Shown piece after piece: positions 48,691 through 57,090 of a stretch of 64,000 nt of DNA (position 1 is the first letter of the stretch; every line of letters begins with the position of its first letter). Position numbers and translations under genes: made by a program. Location: positions 214,687 to 278,686 of the forward strand of contig NZ_JAIHON010000008.1 in the NCBI RefSeq assembly GCF_021173675.1. The letters run 5' to 3'. This DNA comes from Streptomyces lincolnensis (GTDB taxonomy: Bacteria; Actinomycetota; Actinomycetes; Streptomycetales; Streptomycetaceae). Under the pieces are notes generated by a model. The model made no database searches and was not told the origin of the DNA. It saw only the letters and a program-made list of their open reading frames with translations.

Positions 48691-48715
48691 AAACGACTGG
48701 GGACGGTGAACCTCC

Positions 48716-49834
48716 TTGGAATTCGGGCTCTTTGTACAGGGATACGTCGGCAAGCGCCGCGAGACCGACCCGCTCGCCGAGCACAAGGCGCTGATGGAGG
48801 AGACCGAGTACGTCATCCAGGCGGACCGGTCCGGATTCAAGTACGCCTGGGCCTCCGAGCACCACTTCCTGGAGGAGTACTCCCACCTCTCCGCCAGCGA
48901 CGTCTTCCTCGGCTACCTCGCGCACGCGACCGAACGGATCCACCTCGGCTCCGGCATCTTCAACCCCCTCGCCCAGGTCAACCACCCCGTGAAGGTCGCC
49001 GAGAAGGTGGCCATGCTGGACCACCTCAGCGAGGGCCGCTTCGAGTTCGGCAGCGGGCGGGGCGCCGGCTCCCACGAGATCCTCGGGTTCCTGCCGGGCA
49101 TCACCGACATGAACCACACCAAGGAGATCTGGGAGGAGACCATCGCCGAGTTCCCCAAGATGTGGCTCCAGGACGAGTACGAGGGCTTCCAGGGCAAACA
49201 CTGGTCCCTGCCGCCACGCAAGGTGCTGCCCAAGCCGTACGGGAAGTCCCACCCGGCCATGTGGTACGCCGCCGGGTCGCCGCCCTCGTACGCCATGGCC
49301 GCGCGCAAGGGGCTCGGCGTGCTCGGCTTCAGCGTGCAGAAGGTCTCCGACATGGAGTGGGTCCTGGAGCAGTACAAGACGGCGATCGTGGACGCGGAGC
49401 CGGTGGGGGACTTCGTCAACGACAACGTGATGGTGACGACCACGGCCATCTGTGCGCCGACGCACGAGGAGGCCGTGCGGATCGCCGTCGCCGGCGGGCT
49501 GCACTATCTGCCCTCGCTGGTGTTCCGGTACCACGACACGTTTCCGCGGCCCGAGGGGTTCCCCGTGTGGCCGGAGACGCTGCCTCCGTACACCGAGGAG
49601 TTCATCGAGCTGATGATCCAGGAGGAGCTGCTGATCTGCGGGGATCCGGACGAGGTGCTGCGGCAGTGCAAGCGGTGGGAGCAGGCGGGGGCGGATCAGA
49701 TCAGTTTCGGGTTGCCGGTGGGGGTGCCGAAGACCGAGACGTTGCAGACGATTCGGTTGGTGGGGGAGCACGTGATTCCGAAGATCGATACGGATCCTGT
49801 GCACAGGACTACGCGGTTCCGGGCGGCTGGCTGA
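48716..49834 (+). CDS. LLM-class (luciferase-like) flavin-dependent oxidoreductase, TTG start
   Basis: The product is 372 aa. The protein begins MEFGLFVQGYVGKR, a normal LLM N-terminus, which supports the TTG at 48716; no in-frame ATG or GTG is near. Barrel motifs are FKYAWASEHHFLEEYSHLSA, LGSGIFNPLAQVNHPVKVAEK, ML DHLSEGRFEFGSGRGAG and PAMWYAAGSPPSYAMAARKG. The EHHFL and large size fit alkanal/alkane monooxygenase-like LLM proteins that use FMNH2. It has two operators upstream. Possible electron source is the regulon flavin reductase at 13971. Confidence 0.87.
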   Translation: MEFGLFVQGYVGKRRETDPLAEHKALMEETEYVIQADRSGFKYAWASEHHFLEEYSHLSASDVFLGYLAHATERIHLGSGIFNPLAQVNHPVKVAEKVAMLDHLSEGRFEFGSGRGAGSHEILGFLPGITDMNHTKEIWEETIAEFPKMWLQDEYEGFQGKHWSLPPRKVLPKPYGKSHPAMWYAAGSPPSYAMAARKGLGVLGFSVQKVSDMEWVLEQYKTAIVDAEPVGDFVNDNVMVTTTAICAPTHEEAVRIAVAGGLHYLPSLVFRYHDTFPRPEGFPVWPETLPPYTEEFIELMIQEELLICGDPDEVLRQCKRWEQAGADQISFGLPVGVPKTETLQTIRLVGEHVIPKIDTDPVHRTTRFRAAG

Positions 49835-49857
49835 GGAGCGATGGCGGGTGCGGGTGC

Positions 49858-49920
49858 GTTGTGGCTGGTCGCGCCCACGCGGCGGAGCCGCATATCGATA
49901 CAGCCCCGCGCCCCTGGGTG
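49858..49920. repeat. Streptomyces-type dispersed intergenic repeat, copy 2
   Basis: GTTGTGGCTGGTCGCGCCCACGCGGCGGAGCCGC..CGATACAGCCCCGCGCCCCTGGG matches the copy at 63774 over about 60 bp with few changes, and the first copy over its shared core. It lies between the LLM and D-aminoacylase-like genes. Confidence 0.8.
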
Positions 49921-49955
49921 GGGATGCCCGTCCCGTATTCGAGGAGGCAACGCTC

Positions 49956-51686
49956 ATGTTCGATCACGTCATCAAAGGGGCGACCGTTGTCGATGGCACG
50001 GGCGCGCCCGCCTACACCGCCGATGTCGGGATCCGTGACGGACGTATAGCCGTCATCGGGTCGGTCACCGGGGACAGCCGGACCACCGAGGACGCCCACG
50101 GGCTCGTGCTCGCGCCCGGGTTTGTGGACCCGCACACGCACTACGACGCCCAGCTGTTCTGGGATCCCTACGCCACGCCCTCCCTCAACCACGGAGTGAC
50201 CACCGTCGCGGCCGGGAACTGTGGGTTCACGCTCGCGCCGCTGCACCCGGACCGTCCCGAGGACGCCGACTACACGCGTCGGATGATGTCGAAGGTGGAG
50301 GGGATGTCGCTGGTGGCGCTGGAGGAGGGGGCGCCGTGGAGCTGGAGTTCGTTCGGGGAGTATCTGGACGCGCTGGAGGGGCGGATCGCGGTCAACGCGG
50401 GCTTCATGGTGGGGCATTGCGCGTTGCGGCGGTACGTGATGGGGGCGGAGGCGGTCGGGGGGCAACCGAGCGGGGAGCAACTGGACGCGATGCTGCGGCT
50501 GTTGCACGAGGCGATGGATGCCGGGGCCTGGGGGTTCTCCACGACGCAGTCGTCCACGCACTCCGACGGTGACGGGAAGCCGGTGGCGTCGCGGCACGCG
50601 CTGCCCGCCGAGCTGCTGGCGATGTCGCGGGCCGTGGGGGAGCACGAGGGGACGCAGATCGAGGCGATCGTCGCGGGGTGTCTCGACCAGTTCAGCGACG
50701 CGGAGATCGAGCTGTTCGTGGAGATGAGCGCGGCGGCGGGACGGCCCCTGAACTGGAACGTCCTGACGATCGACTCCTCCGTCCCGGAGCGCGTGCCCCG
50801 GCAGTTGCTGGCGAGCGAGCGGGCCCGGAAGGCGGGCGGCAGGGTCGTCGCGCTGACGATGCCGATCCTGACGCCGATGAACATGTCGCTGGGGACCTTC
50901 TGCGCGCTGAACCTGATCCCCGGGTGGGGGCCGGTCCTCGGGCTGCCGATCCCGGAGCGGATCGAGAAGCTGCGCGATCCGGACGTACGCGCCGGGATGC
51001 TGGAGCGGGCCGGGTCCAAGGAGGCCGGGGTCTTCCGGCGGCTGACGAACTTCGGGCGGTACGTCATCGGGGACACCTACAGCGAGGCGAACCGGGGCCT
51101 GAGCGGGCGGGTCGTGGCGGACGTCGCGGCCGAACGCGGCCAGGAGCCGTTCGAGTGCCTGGTGGAGATCTGCGCGGCCGACGGGATGCGGACGGTTCTG
51201 TGGCCGATGCCGACCGACAACGACCCGGCGTCCTGGTCGATGCGCGCCGAGGCCTGGCAGCACGAGGACGTCCTGCTCGGCGGTTCCGACGCGGGCGCGC
51301 ACCTGGACCGGATGTGCGGAGCGCCGTACACCACCCGCTTCATCGGCGACTGTCTGCGCGGGCGGCGGCTGGCGAGCCTGGAGCAGGCCGTGAAGATGCT
51401 GACCGACGACCCCGCGCGGCTGTTCGGGCTGCGTGAGCGCGGCCGGATCCGGGAGGGTTTCCATGCGGACCTGGTCCTCTTCGACCCGGAACGGATCGCC
51501 GCGGGCACGGCCACCCTGGTGCACGACCTGCCGGGAGACAGCCCGCGGCTGGACTCCAAGGCCATCGGGATCCGGGCCGTGTGGGTCAACGGCGTCGAGG
51601 CGATCCGCGACGACGTCGTGAGCGGGGCCGTGCCGGGCAAGGTGCTGCGCTCGGGGCGTGACACCCGGACGGTGGCGACCAAGTGA
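49956..51686 (+). CDS. N-acyl-D-amino-acid deacylase-like amidohydrolase
   Basis: The product is 576 aa from ATG 49956 with a GGAGG site. The N-terminal beta-sandwich part (HVIKGATVVDGTGAPAYTADVGI), metal motif GFVDPHTHYDAQLFWDP, GVTTVAAGNCGF and C-terminal DAGAHLDRMCGAP / GFHADLVLFDPERI fit the D-aminoacylase/dihydroorotase group. These hydrolyse amide or cyclic amide bonds with Zn. It is the first gene of a pair with the aldehyde dehydrogenase (GTGA overlap). No CTGAC site was found immediately upstream, where the dispersed repeat lies; read-through from the LLM gene is possible. Confidence 0.88.
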   Translation: MFDHVIKGATVVDGTGAPAYTADVGIRDGRIAVIGSVTGDSRTTEDAHGLVLAPGFVDPHTHYDAQLFWDPYATPSLNHGVTTVAAGNCGFTLAPLHPDRPEDADYTRRMMSKVEGMSLVALEEGAPWSWSSFGEYLDALEGRIAVNAGFMVGHCALRRYVMGAEAVGGQPSGEQLDAMLRLLHEAMDAGAWGFSTTQSSTHSDGDGKPVASRHALPAELLAMSRAVGEHEGTQIEAIVAGCLDQFSDAEIELFVEMSAAAGRPLNWNVLTIDSSVPERVPRQLLASERARKAGGRVVALTMPILTPMNMSLGTFCALNLIPGWGPVLGLPIPERIEKLRDPDVRAGMLERAGSKEAGVFRRLTNFGRYVIGDTYSEANRGLSGRVVADVAAERGQEPFECLVEICAADGMRTVLWPMPTDNDPASWSMRAEAWQHEDVLLGGSDAGAHLDRMCGAPYTTRFIGDCLRGRRLASLEQAVKMLTDDPARLFGLRERGRIREGFHADLVLFDPERIAAGTATLVHDLPGDSPRLDSKAIGIRAVWVNGVEAIRDDVVSGAVPGKVLRSGRDTRTVATK

Positions 51687-53188
51687 CCGGTGGTGACCAA
51701 GTGGCTGATGGCGGTCAAGTGGCCGATGGCGGCCAAGTGACCGACGGGCAGCGGCTGTTCGTCGGCGGCTCCTGGGTGGAGCCGGACGGCGGCCACTACG
51801 AGGTGATCGACCCGGCGACCGAACGGACCGTCGGGTGGGCGCCGGAGGCCTCGCGGGATCAGGTGCACGCGGCCTGCGCCGCGGCCCGCGAGGCCTTCGG
51901 GCCGTGGTCGCGGACGACACCGGAGGAGCGGGCGGCCGTCCTCGCGCGGGCCGCCGAACTCATCCGGGCGCGGTTCGTGGAGTACGCCGACCTCGCCCGC
52001 GCGGAGACCGGCGCGACCACCGGCACCGCGCGGTCCCTGCAGGTCGGGGTCGCCGCCGCCCGCTTCCAGCGCTACGCCCGCGTCGAACCCGCCGAGTGGG
52101 CGATCCCGCCGCAGATCAACGAGGCCGGACCCATGGGGAAGGCGGCCGTGATGGGGGCGCTCGCCGTCCGCCAGCCCGTCGGCGTCGTCACCTGCGTCAC
52201 CTCCTACAACAATCCCTGGGCCAACCCGGCCGGCAAGGTCGCCCCCGCCCTGGCCATGGGCAACACGGTCGTCGTGAAGCCCGCCCCGCAGGACCCGCTG
52301 TCCGTCTACCGCATGGCCGAGGCGCTGGAGGCGGCCGGGGCGCCGCCCGGGGTCGTGAACGTCGTCAGCGGCCGGTCGGTGGCGGTCGGCGCGGCGGCCG
52401 TCGACTCGCCCGACGTCGACATGGTCAGCTTCACCGGCTCCACGGCCGTCGGACAGCGCATCGGCGAGGTGTGCGGGCGCGCGATCAAGCGCCAGCTGAT
52501 GGAACTGGGCGGCAAGGGCACCGCGATCGTCTTCGACGACGCCGACCTCGGCTCGGCCGTCGCTGGCATCGGCACCACCTTCTCCTTCTACAGCGGCCAG
52601 ATCTGCACGGCCCCGACCCGGGTGCTGGCCCAGCGGGGCGTGTACGACCGCGTGGTGGAGCAACTGGCCGCCTACGCGGGCCGGTTGAAGGTGGGCGATC
52701 CCTCGGCCCCCGGCACGGTGGTCGGCCCGGTCATCTCGGCGGCCCACCGGGACCGCGTGGAGTCGTACGTCGAACTGGGCCGCAAGGAGGGAGCGGCGGT
52801 GGTGGCGGGAGGCGAACGCCCGCCCCTGGAGAGGGGCTTCTACGTCGCCCCGACCCTCCTCGCCGACTGCACCCCCGACATGCGGGTCACCCGCGAGGAG
52901 ATCTTCGGCCCCGTCGTCTGCGTCCTCCCCTTCGACGACGAGGAGGAGGGCGTCGCCCTCGCCGACGACACCGACTACGGCCTCATCGACTACGTCTGGT
53001 CCGCCGACGTCGCCCGCGCCTTCCGCGTCGCCCGGCGGCTGCGGGCCGGCGGAGTCGGCGTCAACACCGTCGGCCGCAACATGGAGGCCCCCTTCGGCGG
53101 CTTCAAGAAGAGCGGCGTGGGGCGGGACGTCGGCTCGTACGCGCTGCACGCGTACAGCGAGGTGCAGGCGATCGTGTGGCCGGGGTGA
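51683..53188 (+). CDS. Aldehyde dehydrogenase family protein
   Basis: The product is 501 aa. Catalytic residues are Glu274 (MELGGKG) and Cys308 (SGQICTAPT), spaced 34 as in ALDH2; the cofactor segment FTGSTAVGQRI and EEIFGPVVCVLPF are intact. The start GTG overlaps the upstream stop. Residues 2-18 are repeats of (D/G)QVADGG from an 18-bp minisatellite, before the conserved LFVGGSWVEP. It oxidises an aldehyde to an acid with NAD(P). It could act after the alcohol dehydrogenase (7736) or after an LLM oxygenase. Confidence 0.91.
   Translation: MTGGDQVADGGQVADGGQVTDGQRLFVGGSWVEPDGGHYEVIDPATERTVGWAPEASRDQVHAACAAAREAFGPWSRTTPEERAAVLARAAELIRARFVEYADLARAETGATTGTARSLQVGVAAARFQRYARVEPAEWAIPPQINEAGPMGKAAVMGALAVRQPVGVVTCVTSYNNPWANPAGKVAPALAMGNTVVVKPAPQDPLSVYRMAEALEAAGAPPGVVNVVSGRSVAVGAAAVDSPDVDMVSFTGSTAVGQRIGEVCGRAIKRQLMELGGKGTAIVFDDADLGSAVAGIGTTFSFYSGQICTAPTRVLAQRGVYDRVVEQLAAYAGRLKVGDPSAPGTVVGPVISAAHRDRVESYVELGRKEGAAVVAGGERPPLERGFYVAPTLLADCTPDMRVTREEIFGPVVCVLPFDDEEEGVALADDTDYGLIDYVWSADVARAFRVARRLRAGGVGVNTVGRNMEAPFGGFKKSGVGRDVGSYALHAYSEVQAIVWPG
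51698..51748. repeat. 18-bp in-frame minisatellite at the 5' end of the ALDH gene
   Basis: CAAGTGGCTGATGGCGGT and two further imperfect copies lie within the first 22 codons and encode QVADGG/QVTDG. Several in-frame GTG codons inside the repeat are potential alternative starts. Confidence 0.9.
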
Positions 53189-53320
53189 GGGAGCGGCCGC
53201 CGAGGGCGGGGACGGGCTTGGGGCCGGTCGCCGGACGTAGGGCTTGGCCGTCGGACGGAGGGCTTGGCTTGGCCGACCGCTTCCTGGTGTCCGGGTGGGT
53301 GGTCGGGCAGAGTTCGGCGT

Positions 53321-54097
53321 ATGGAAACCATGGTGCGCGTCGAGGGCGGCGAGGTCTGGGCGGACGACACGGGTGGCGAAGGGGTGCCGCTGGTCCTGCT
53401 GCATCCCGGGGTCGCCGATTCGCGGGTGTGGGAGCCGGTGCTGCCGGCGCTGGCCGAGGGGCGGCGGGTCATCCGGTACGACGCCCGGGGGTTCGGGCGG
53501 TCGCCGGCGCCGACGGTGTCGTACACCGCAGCCGGGGACCTGAAGACGGTCCTGGACCACTTCGGGGTCGGGCGGGCCGTGCTCGTCGGGACGAGCATGG
53601 GCGGGGCGACGGCGGTCAGCGGGGCGCTGAACGAGCCCGGGCGGATCGCCGGACTGGTCCTGCTGGTGCCGGGCATCACCGGCTACCCCGACCTGGAGGA
53701 CAAGGAACTGACCGGGCGGATCGCCGAGTTGGCTCAGGCGGGCGACATGGACGGCCTCCTCGCCCTCTCCCTGCGTCTCTGGGCCGCCGCGGGCACACCC
53801 CCCGACACCGAGGCCGCGACCCTGATCCGAGCCGCGATCCCGGCCTGGTTCACCACCTACGGCCATGTTGCCGAGGACCCGCCCGCCTTCCCGCGCCTCG
53901 GCGAACTGTCCATGCCCAGCGCCCTCCTCCTCGGCGAGCAGGACCAGCTCCGCACGATCCGCTGCAACGAGGAGATGGCGCAGGCGCTGCCCGACTGCCG
54001 CCTGGTCCGGTCCGCGGACTGCGACCATCTGCCGACGCTGCGGGTGCCGGGGGTCGTGGCCGAGATGGTGGGGGAGGTGTGGGCGCGGGCGTCCTGA
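53321..54097 (+). CDS. Alpha/beta hydrolase
   Basis: The product is 258 aa from ATG 53321. Landmarks are LLHPGVADSRVWEP (oxyanion hole), YDARGFGRSPAP, GTSMGGATA (nucleophilic Ser), LLLGEQDQL (acid Asp) and SADCDHLPTLRVPG (His). The family includes carboxylesterases and carboxymuconolactone/enol-lactone hydrolases; substrate cannot be named. It lies 130 bp after the ALDH gene in a low-complexity spacer with repeated GGGCTTGG. No operator seen. Confidence 0.87.
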   Translation: METMVRVEGGEVWADDTGGEGVPLVLLHPGVADSRVWEPVLPALAEGRRVIRYDARGFGRSPAPTVSYTAAGDLKTVLDHFGVGRAVLVGTSMGGATAVSGALNEPGRIAGLVLLVPGITGYPDLEDKELTGRIAELAQAGDMDGLLALSLRLWAAAGTPPDTEAATLIRAAIPAWFTTYGHVAEDPPAFPRLGELSMPSALLLGEQDQLRTIRCNEEMAQALPDCRLVRSADCDHLPTLRVPGVVAEMVGEVWARAS

Positions 54098-54105
54098 GCC
54101 CGGCG

Positions 54106-54507
54106 TCAGGGGCGGCCGGTGTCCAGATCCACCCGTACGGTCAGCAGGTCCGCCCCTATGGCCCGTACCGCCGTGCTGTTGAAGCGGGGCAGGGTGCGCA
54201 GACGGGCGACCGGGTCGTCGTCGGGGAGCAGATGGGCCGTACCGGTGTGCCACCGCCCGTTGACGCGCACCCGCACCCTCGGATCGGCCTTGATGTTGCG
54301 GACGTACTGGGACCGCTCGCCGAACTCCGAGACCAGCCAGAAGGAGTCCCCCACCCGCCGCCCGCCCAGCGGCGTCCGGCGCGGCAGCCCCGACGTACGG
54401 CCCGTGGTCTCCAGCACGGTCTGGAGGGGCAGGCGGCGCATGAGGGGATTGAGGCGGCGCTGGAAGGCCGTGACGATCCGGTACTTCTGCTCGGCTCGGC
54501 GGGGCAT
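54106..54507 (-). CDS. Deazaflavin-dependent nitroreductase-fold protein (DDN family)
   Basis: The product is 133 aa from ATG 54507 with an AGGAGG site. The core TVLETTGRTSGLPRRTPLGG, VSEFGERSQYVRNIKADPRVRVRV and GTAHLLPDDDP fit the DDN family. It is the second member in this window (compare 28006). It is convergent with the alpha/beta hydrolase and divergent from the M15-like peptidase. F420 binding is expected from the family. Confidence 0.87.
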   Translation of the reverse strand: MPRRAEQKYRIVTAFQRRLNPLMRRLPLQTVLETTGRTSGLPRRTPLGGRRVGDSFWLVSEFGERSQYVRNIKADPRVRVRVNGRWHTGTAHLLPDDDPVARLRTLPRFNSTAVRAIGADLLTVRVDLDTGRP

Positions 54508-54645
54508 GGGCGGGCCTCCTGGATGTGTGCTCGGGGTGCGAGCCTGGGGCGTGCGCGGCGGTCGTGATCGGGTGAGGGTGCTGCTGTCGATGGTGCCCCA
54601 GCCCCTCCTTGACAGCCGCGGCGCCCCCGGCGCGACCCTGGAGGC

Positions 54646-55731
54646 GTGACCGAACCAGCCAGACGCACGCTGCTGTTGGCCGCCACCGCCGCCGCCGGGT
54701 TCGGCGCGGCCGGACTCGGCGGTGCCGGCTGCACGTCGGACGGCGGCGGGGAGCCGGGAACGACGGCGGGCACCGCCGCGTCGACGCGGCGCACGCCCGC
54801 GCACACACCGGGCTCACCGGGCTCGGGGGCATCCTCCACGCCCCCCGCGCCTCCCGCGACCCCCACCATCCCCCCGGAGCCCCCGCTCCCCACCGCCTCC
54901 CCGTGGCCCCTCGCCCGCACGGAGGTCGAACCACTGGCGAAGGCGTCGGCGGTACGGCTCCTGGAGGCACTCGGCACCTGGCCCCGGGGACAGCGGGGAC
55001 CCGGCCCTGCCAGGCAGCGGGCCCGGGCCCAGGACGTACCGCCCGCCCGGGCGGCGCACCTCGTCTCCCGGGCCGCCCCGCTGCTCACCCCCGCCCCCGA
55101 GGCCACGGTCCGGGTCATCGCCGCCCAGTACGGCGGCCTCGCCGGGGACCGCGCCAGCGTCCTGGTTCCGCTGCGGCAGTGGCGGCGGGCGGCCGACGGT
55201 TCCGTCGTGGACGGCGGCGCCACGGTCGACGTACGCCTGACCCGCGCGCCCTCCGGCTGGCAGGTCCGGGACCTCCTCCCCTCCTGCCCCGGACGCCCCC
55301 TCGCCCGTCCCGGCCCTCTGATCCGGCGGACCGTCACCCACGACCGCATCCACCTCCCGCCCGCCGCCGAGGCCGACGTCCGCGCGGGCCACCTCCGCCC
55401 CGCCCCCCTGCGGGCCCTGCTCACCCTCGCCGAGTCCTACGACATCGACGTCAGCGTCGTCCGCACCGGCCACCCGCGGAACGTCTTCGGCACCGGCCGT
55501 CTCAGCGACCACACCCGCATGCGTGCCTTCGACGTCTGGGCCGTGAACGGCCGTACGGTGATCGACCCCACCACCCCCGACGCCCTGATCGACGGCTTCA
55601 TGCGCGCGGCGGCCAGGGCGGGGGCGTACCGGGTGGGCGGCCCGCGGCTGCTGGGCAGGGGCGGCGGGACGTACTTCTCGGACCGGGTGCACAGGGACCA
55701 CCTGCACATCGCCTTCGACAGCGACGAGTAG
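54646..55731 (+). CDS. Secreted D-Ala-D-Ala carboxypeptidase-like (peptidase M15-like) protein
   Basis: The product is 361 aa. The N-terminus (ARRTLLLAATAAAGFGAAG) looks like a Tat signal; a Cys at GGAGCTS may be a lipidation site, although the lipobox is weak. A Pro/Thr-rich linker (residues 35-90) leads to a central domain and a C-terminal metallopeptidase-like region with SDHTRMRAFDVWAVNG and DRVHRDHLHIAF, matching the H-x6-D and H-x-H zinc pattern of M15/VanY-type enzymes. Likely role: cell-wall peptide trimming. GTG 54646 has GGAGG unusually close, so the start is uncertain by a few codons. Confidence 0.78.
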   Translation: MTEPARRTLLLAATAAAGFGAAGLGGAGCTSDGGGEPGTTAGTAASTRRTPAHTPGSPGSGASSTPPAPPATPTIPPEPPLPTASPWPLARTEVEPLAKASAVRLLEALGTWPRGQRGPGPARQRARAQDVPPARAAHLVSRAAPLLTPAPEATVRVIAAQYGGLAGDRASVLVPLRQWRRAADGSVVDGGATVDVRLTRAPSGWQVRDLLPSCPGRPLARPGPLIRRTVTHDRIHLPPAAEADVRAGHLRPAPLRALLTLAESYDIDVSVVRTGHPRNVFGTGRLSDHTRMRAFDVWAVNGRTVIDPTTPDALIDGFMRAAARAGAYRVGGPRLLGRGGGTYFSDRVHRDHLHIAFDSDE

Positions 55732-55751
55732 CCCACCGGCTCCCTGAAGGT

Positions 55752-56174
55752 TCAGCAGTTGCGGATCGACCAGACCGGGTCCCAGTCCACGTCGGGCGCG
55801 TCGGTGCTGACCGGGAAGGTCTGGATCACGTTGCCGCTCTGGCCGTAGGTGGTGGCCTGGGCGTTGTCGGTCTGGCTGTTCATGACCTCGCCCGTGCCCT
55901 GCCAGTTCGAGAGGTAGTAGCGGTTGCAGTGGTAGAGGAAGAAGACCCGCCACTGGTTGACCGTCGGGTCCCAGACCCCGGCGCAGAAGTTCCCCGTGTC
56001 GCAGGTGATGTGGCTGCCGTCGGGCACCAGCCGAGAGTCGGCCGCCGGTGAGATGGTCGGGGCGACCGCGGAGGCGCCGGACGACGCCGCCTGGGCCGTG
56101 CCGGACGCGAAGACCGAGGCCAGCATGAGGGTCATGGTGCCGACCGCGCCGAGGAGTGAGCTCTTGGTACGCAT
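55752..56174 (-). CDS. Secreted peptidase inhibitor family I36-like protein
   Basis: The product is 140 aa from ATG 56174 with a strong GGAGGAA site. The signal peptide (MRTKSSLLGAVGTMTLMLA to GTAQAASS) precedes a compact beta-gamma-crystallin-like domain: CDTGNFCAGVWDP, FFLYHCNRYYLSNWQG and a final RNC, with four cysteines for two disulfides. This matches Streptomyces metalloproteinase inhibitor SMPI-type (I36) proteins. Convergent with the M15-like peptidase gene, whose product could be a target, though that is speculation. Confidence 0.82.
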   Translation of the reverse strand: MRTKSSLLGAVGTMTLMLASVFASGTAQAASSGASAVAPTISPAADSRLVPDGSHITCDTGNFCAGVWDPTVNQWRVFFLYHCNRYYLSNWQGTGEVMNSQTDNAQATTYGQSGNVIQTFPVSTDAPDVDWDPVWSIRNC

Positions 56175-56269
56175 GGGTTCGGTTCCTCCTGTGTCTGTGG
56201 GGGGAGCGGTGGATGGACCGACAGAGGCGGTGCGCACCGCAACCTAGAAGGCCGCCGGGGCCCTCCGGT

Positions 56270-56287
56270 CCCTGACAGATGTCAGGG
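56270..56287. promoter_or_regulatory. 18-bp palindrome upstream of the I36-like gene
   Basis: CCCTGACA-GA-TGTCAGGG has perfect 8-bp arms. It contains CTGAC and GTCAG but with a 4-nt rather than 5-nt centre, so it is unlikely to be a normal member of the CTGAC regulon. It lies about 96 bp upstream of the I36-like start and may be an operator for that gene. Confidence 0.45.
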
Positions 56288-56360
56288 CGCCCCCTTCAGG
56301 TGGACGCAGGCGTCGCCTTCTTGGCGTGCGCGGTACGGCTCTTCCTGCCAACCTCTGGGC

Positions 56361-56981
56361 ATGCCGCACATCAGCCGAGCCGGCGCCGTCCGCATCGAGT
56401 ACAGCCACTTCCGTGTCGGGGAGTTGTGGGAACCAGGCTTCGAACAGAGGGATGACGGACCGGACTTGGACTTCCGGACGAGCGAAGCGGTCGTCGCCAT
56501 CCCTGGTTGCATCATCGTGAGATCACGCGTGCAGGTGCACACCGCGCCCGTTGTCCTGGCCTTGAGCAGCCGGCACGACCAGGCGCCGGGGGACGGGTGG
56601 GAGCTACTCGCCTCGGTGGCGTACCGGCCTGTCCACGCGGGCCGTATGGCGGCGTTCGACACGATGAACGGCCTGGCGGGGAGTGCCGGTGAAGCCGTCG
56701 GCGTGTTCGGGCGGCAGGCCGTCCCGGGGGCGCCGGCGATCGAGCTGGATCCGTCCCGGACGTATGACGTGCGGGTGTGGGCCCAAGGCCGCTCGGACTC
56801 CCGCGAGCGGTTCGACGCCGCGGCTCCGGGCGCGGATACCGAGAGAGCCCCGGCCCTGGAGGCGTATCTGATCGTGTTCGCTCCCTCCGGGACACAGGAA
56901 CCACCGGTCCCGGCCGCCCGCGAGAGCCGACACGACCGACTGACCCGTATCCATGGCAGGTCACCTCTCAACTCGCGCTGA
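56361..56981 (+). CDS. Hypothetical protein
   Basis: The product is 206 aa and not recognised. The sequence is predicted mostly beta (IEYSHFRVGELWEPGF, AIPGCIIVRSRVQVHTAPVVLAL) with a C-terminal hydrophilic Arg-rich tail. No signal peptide or transmembrane segment is seen. It is flanked by the divergent I36-like inhibitor gene and the PhyH gene. Codon third positions are strongly G/C, supporting a real gene. Confidence 0.65.
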   Translation: MPHISRAGAVRIEYSHFRVGELWEPGFEQRDDGPDLDFRTSEAVVAIPGCIIVRSRVQVHTAPVVLALSSRHDQAPGDGWELLASVAYRPVHAGRMAAFDTMNGLAGSAGEAVGVFGRQAVPGAPAIELDPSRTYDVRVWAQGRSDSRERFDAAAPGADTERAPALEAYLIVFAPSGTQEPPVPAARESRHDRLTRIHGRSPLNSR

Positions 56982-57090
56982 CCGTCACAGGAACGGGGAG
57001 GGGGCCGAGGGGGGAACCGGCGCCCCACCCGACAAAGGCCGTGCCGGGAATGTCGGGTGGCCGGGGTCCGTGCCGCCGCACGATGGGGGC

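Noticed and set aside
51077..54970. 1297-codon minus-strand open frame
   Set aside because: It is antisense to the ALDH, hydrolase and other genes, with no domain and no ribosome-binding site. It results from GC skew.
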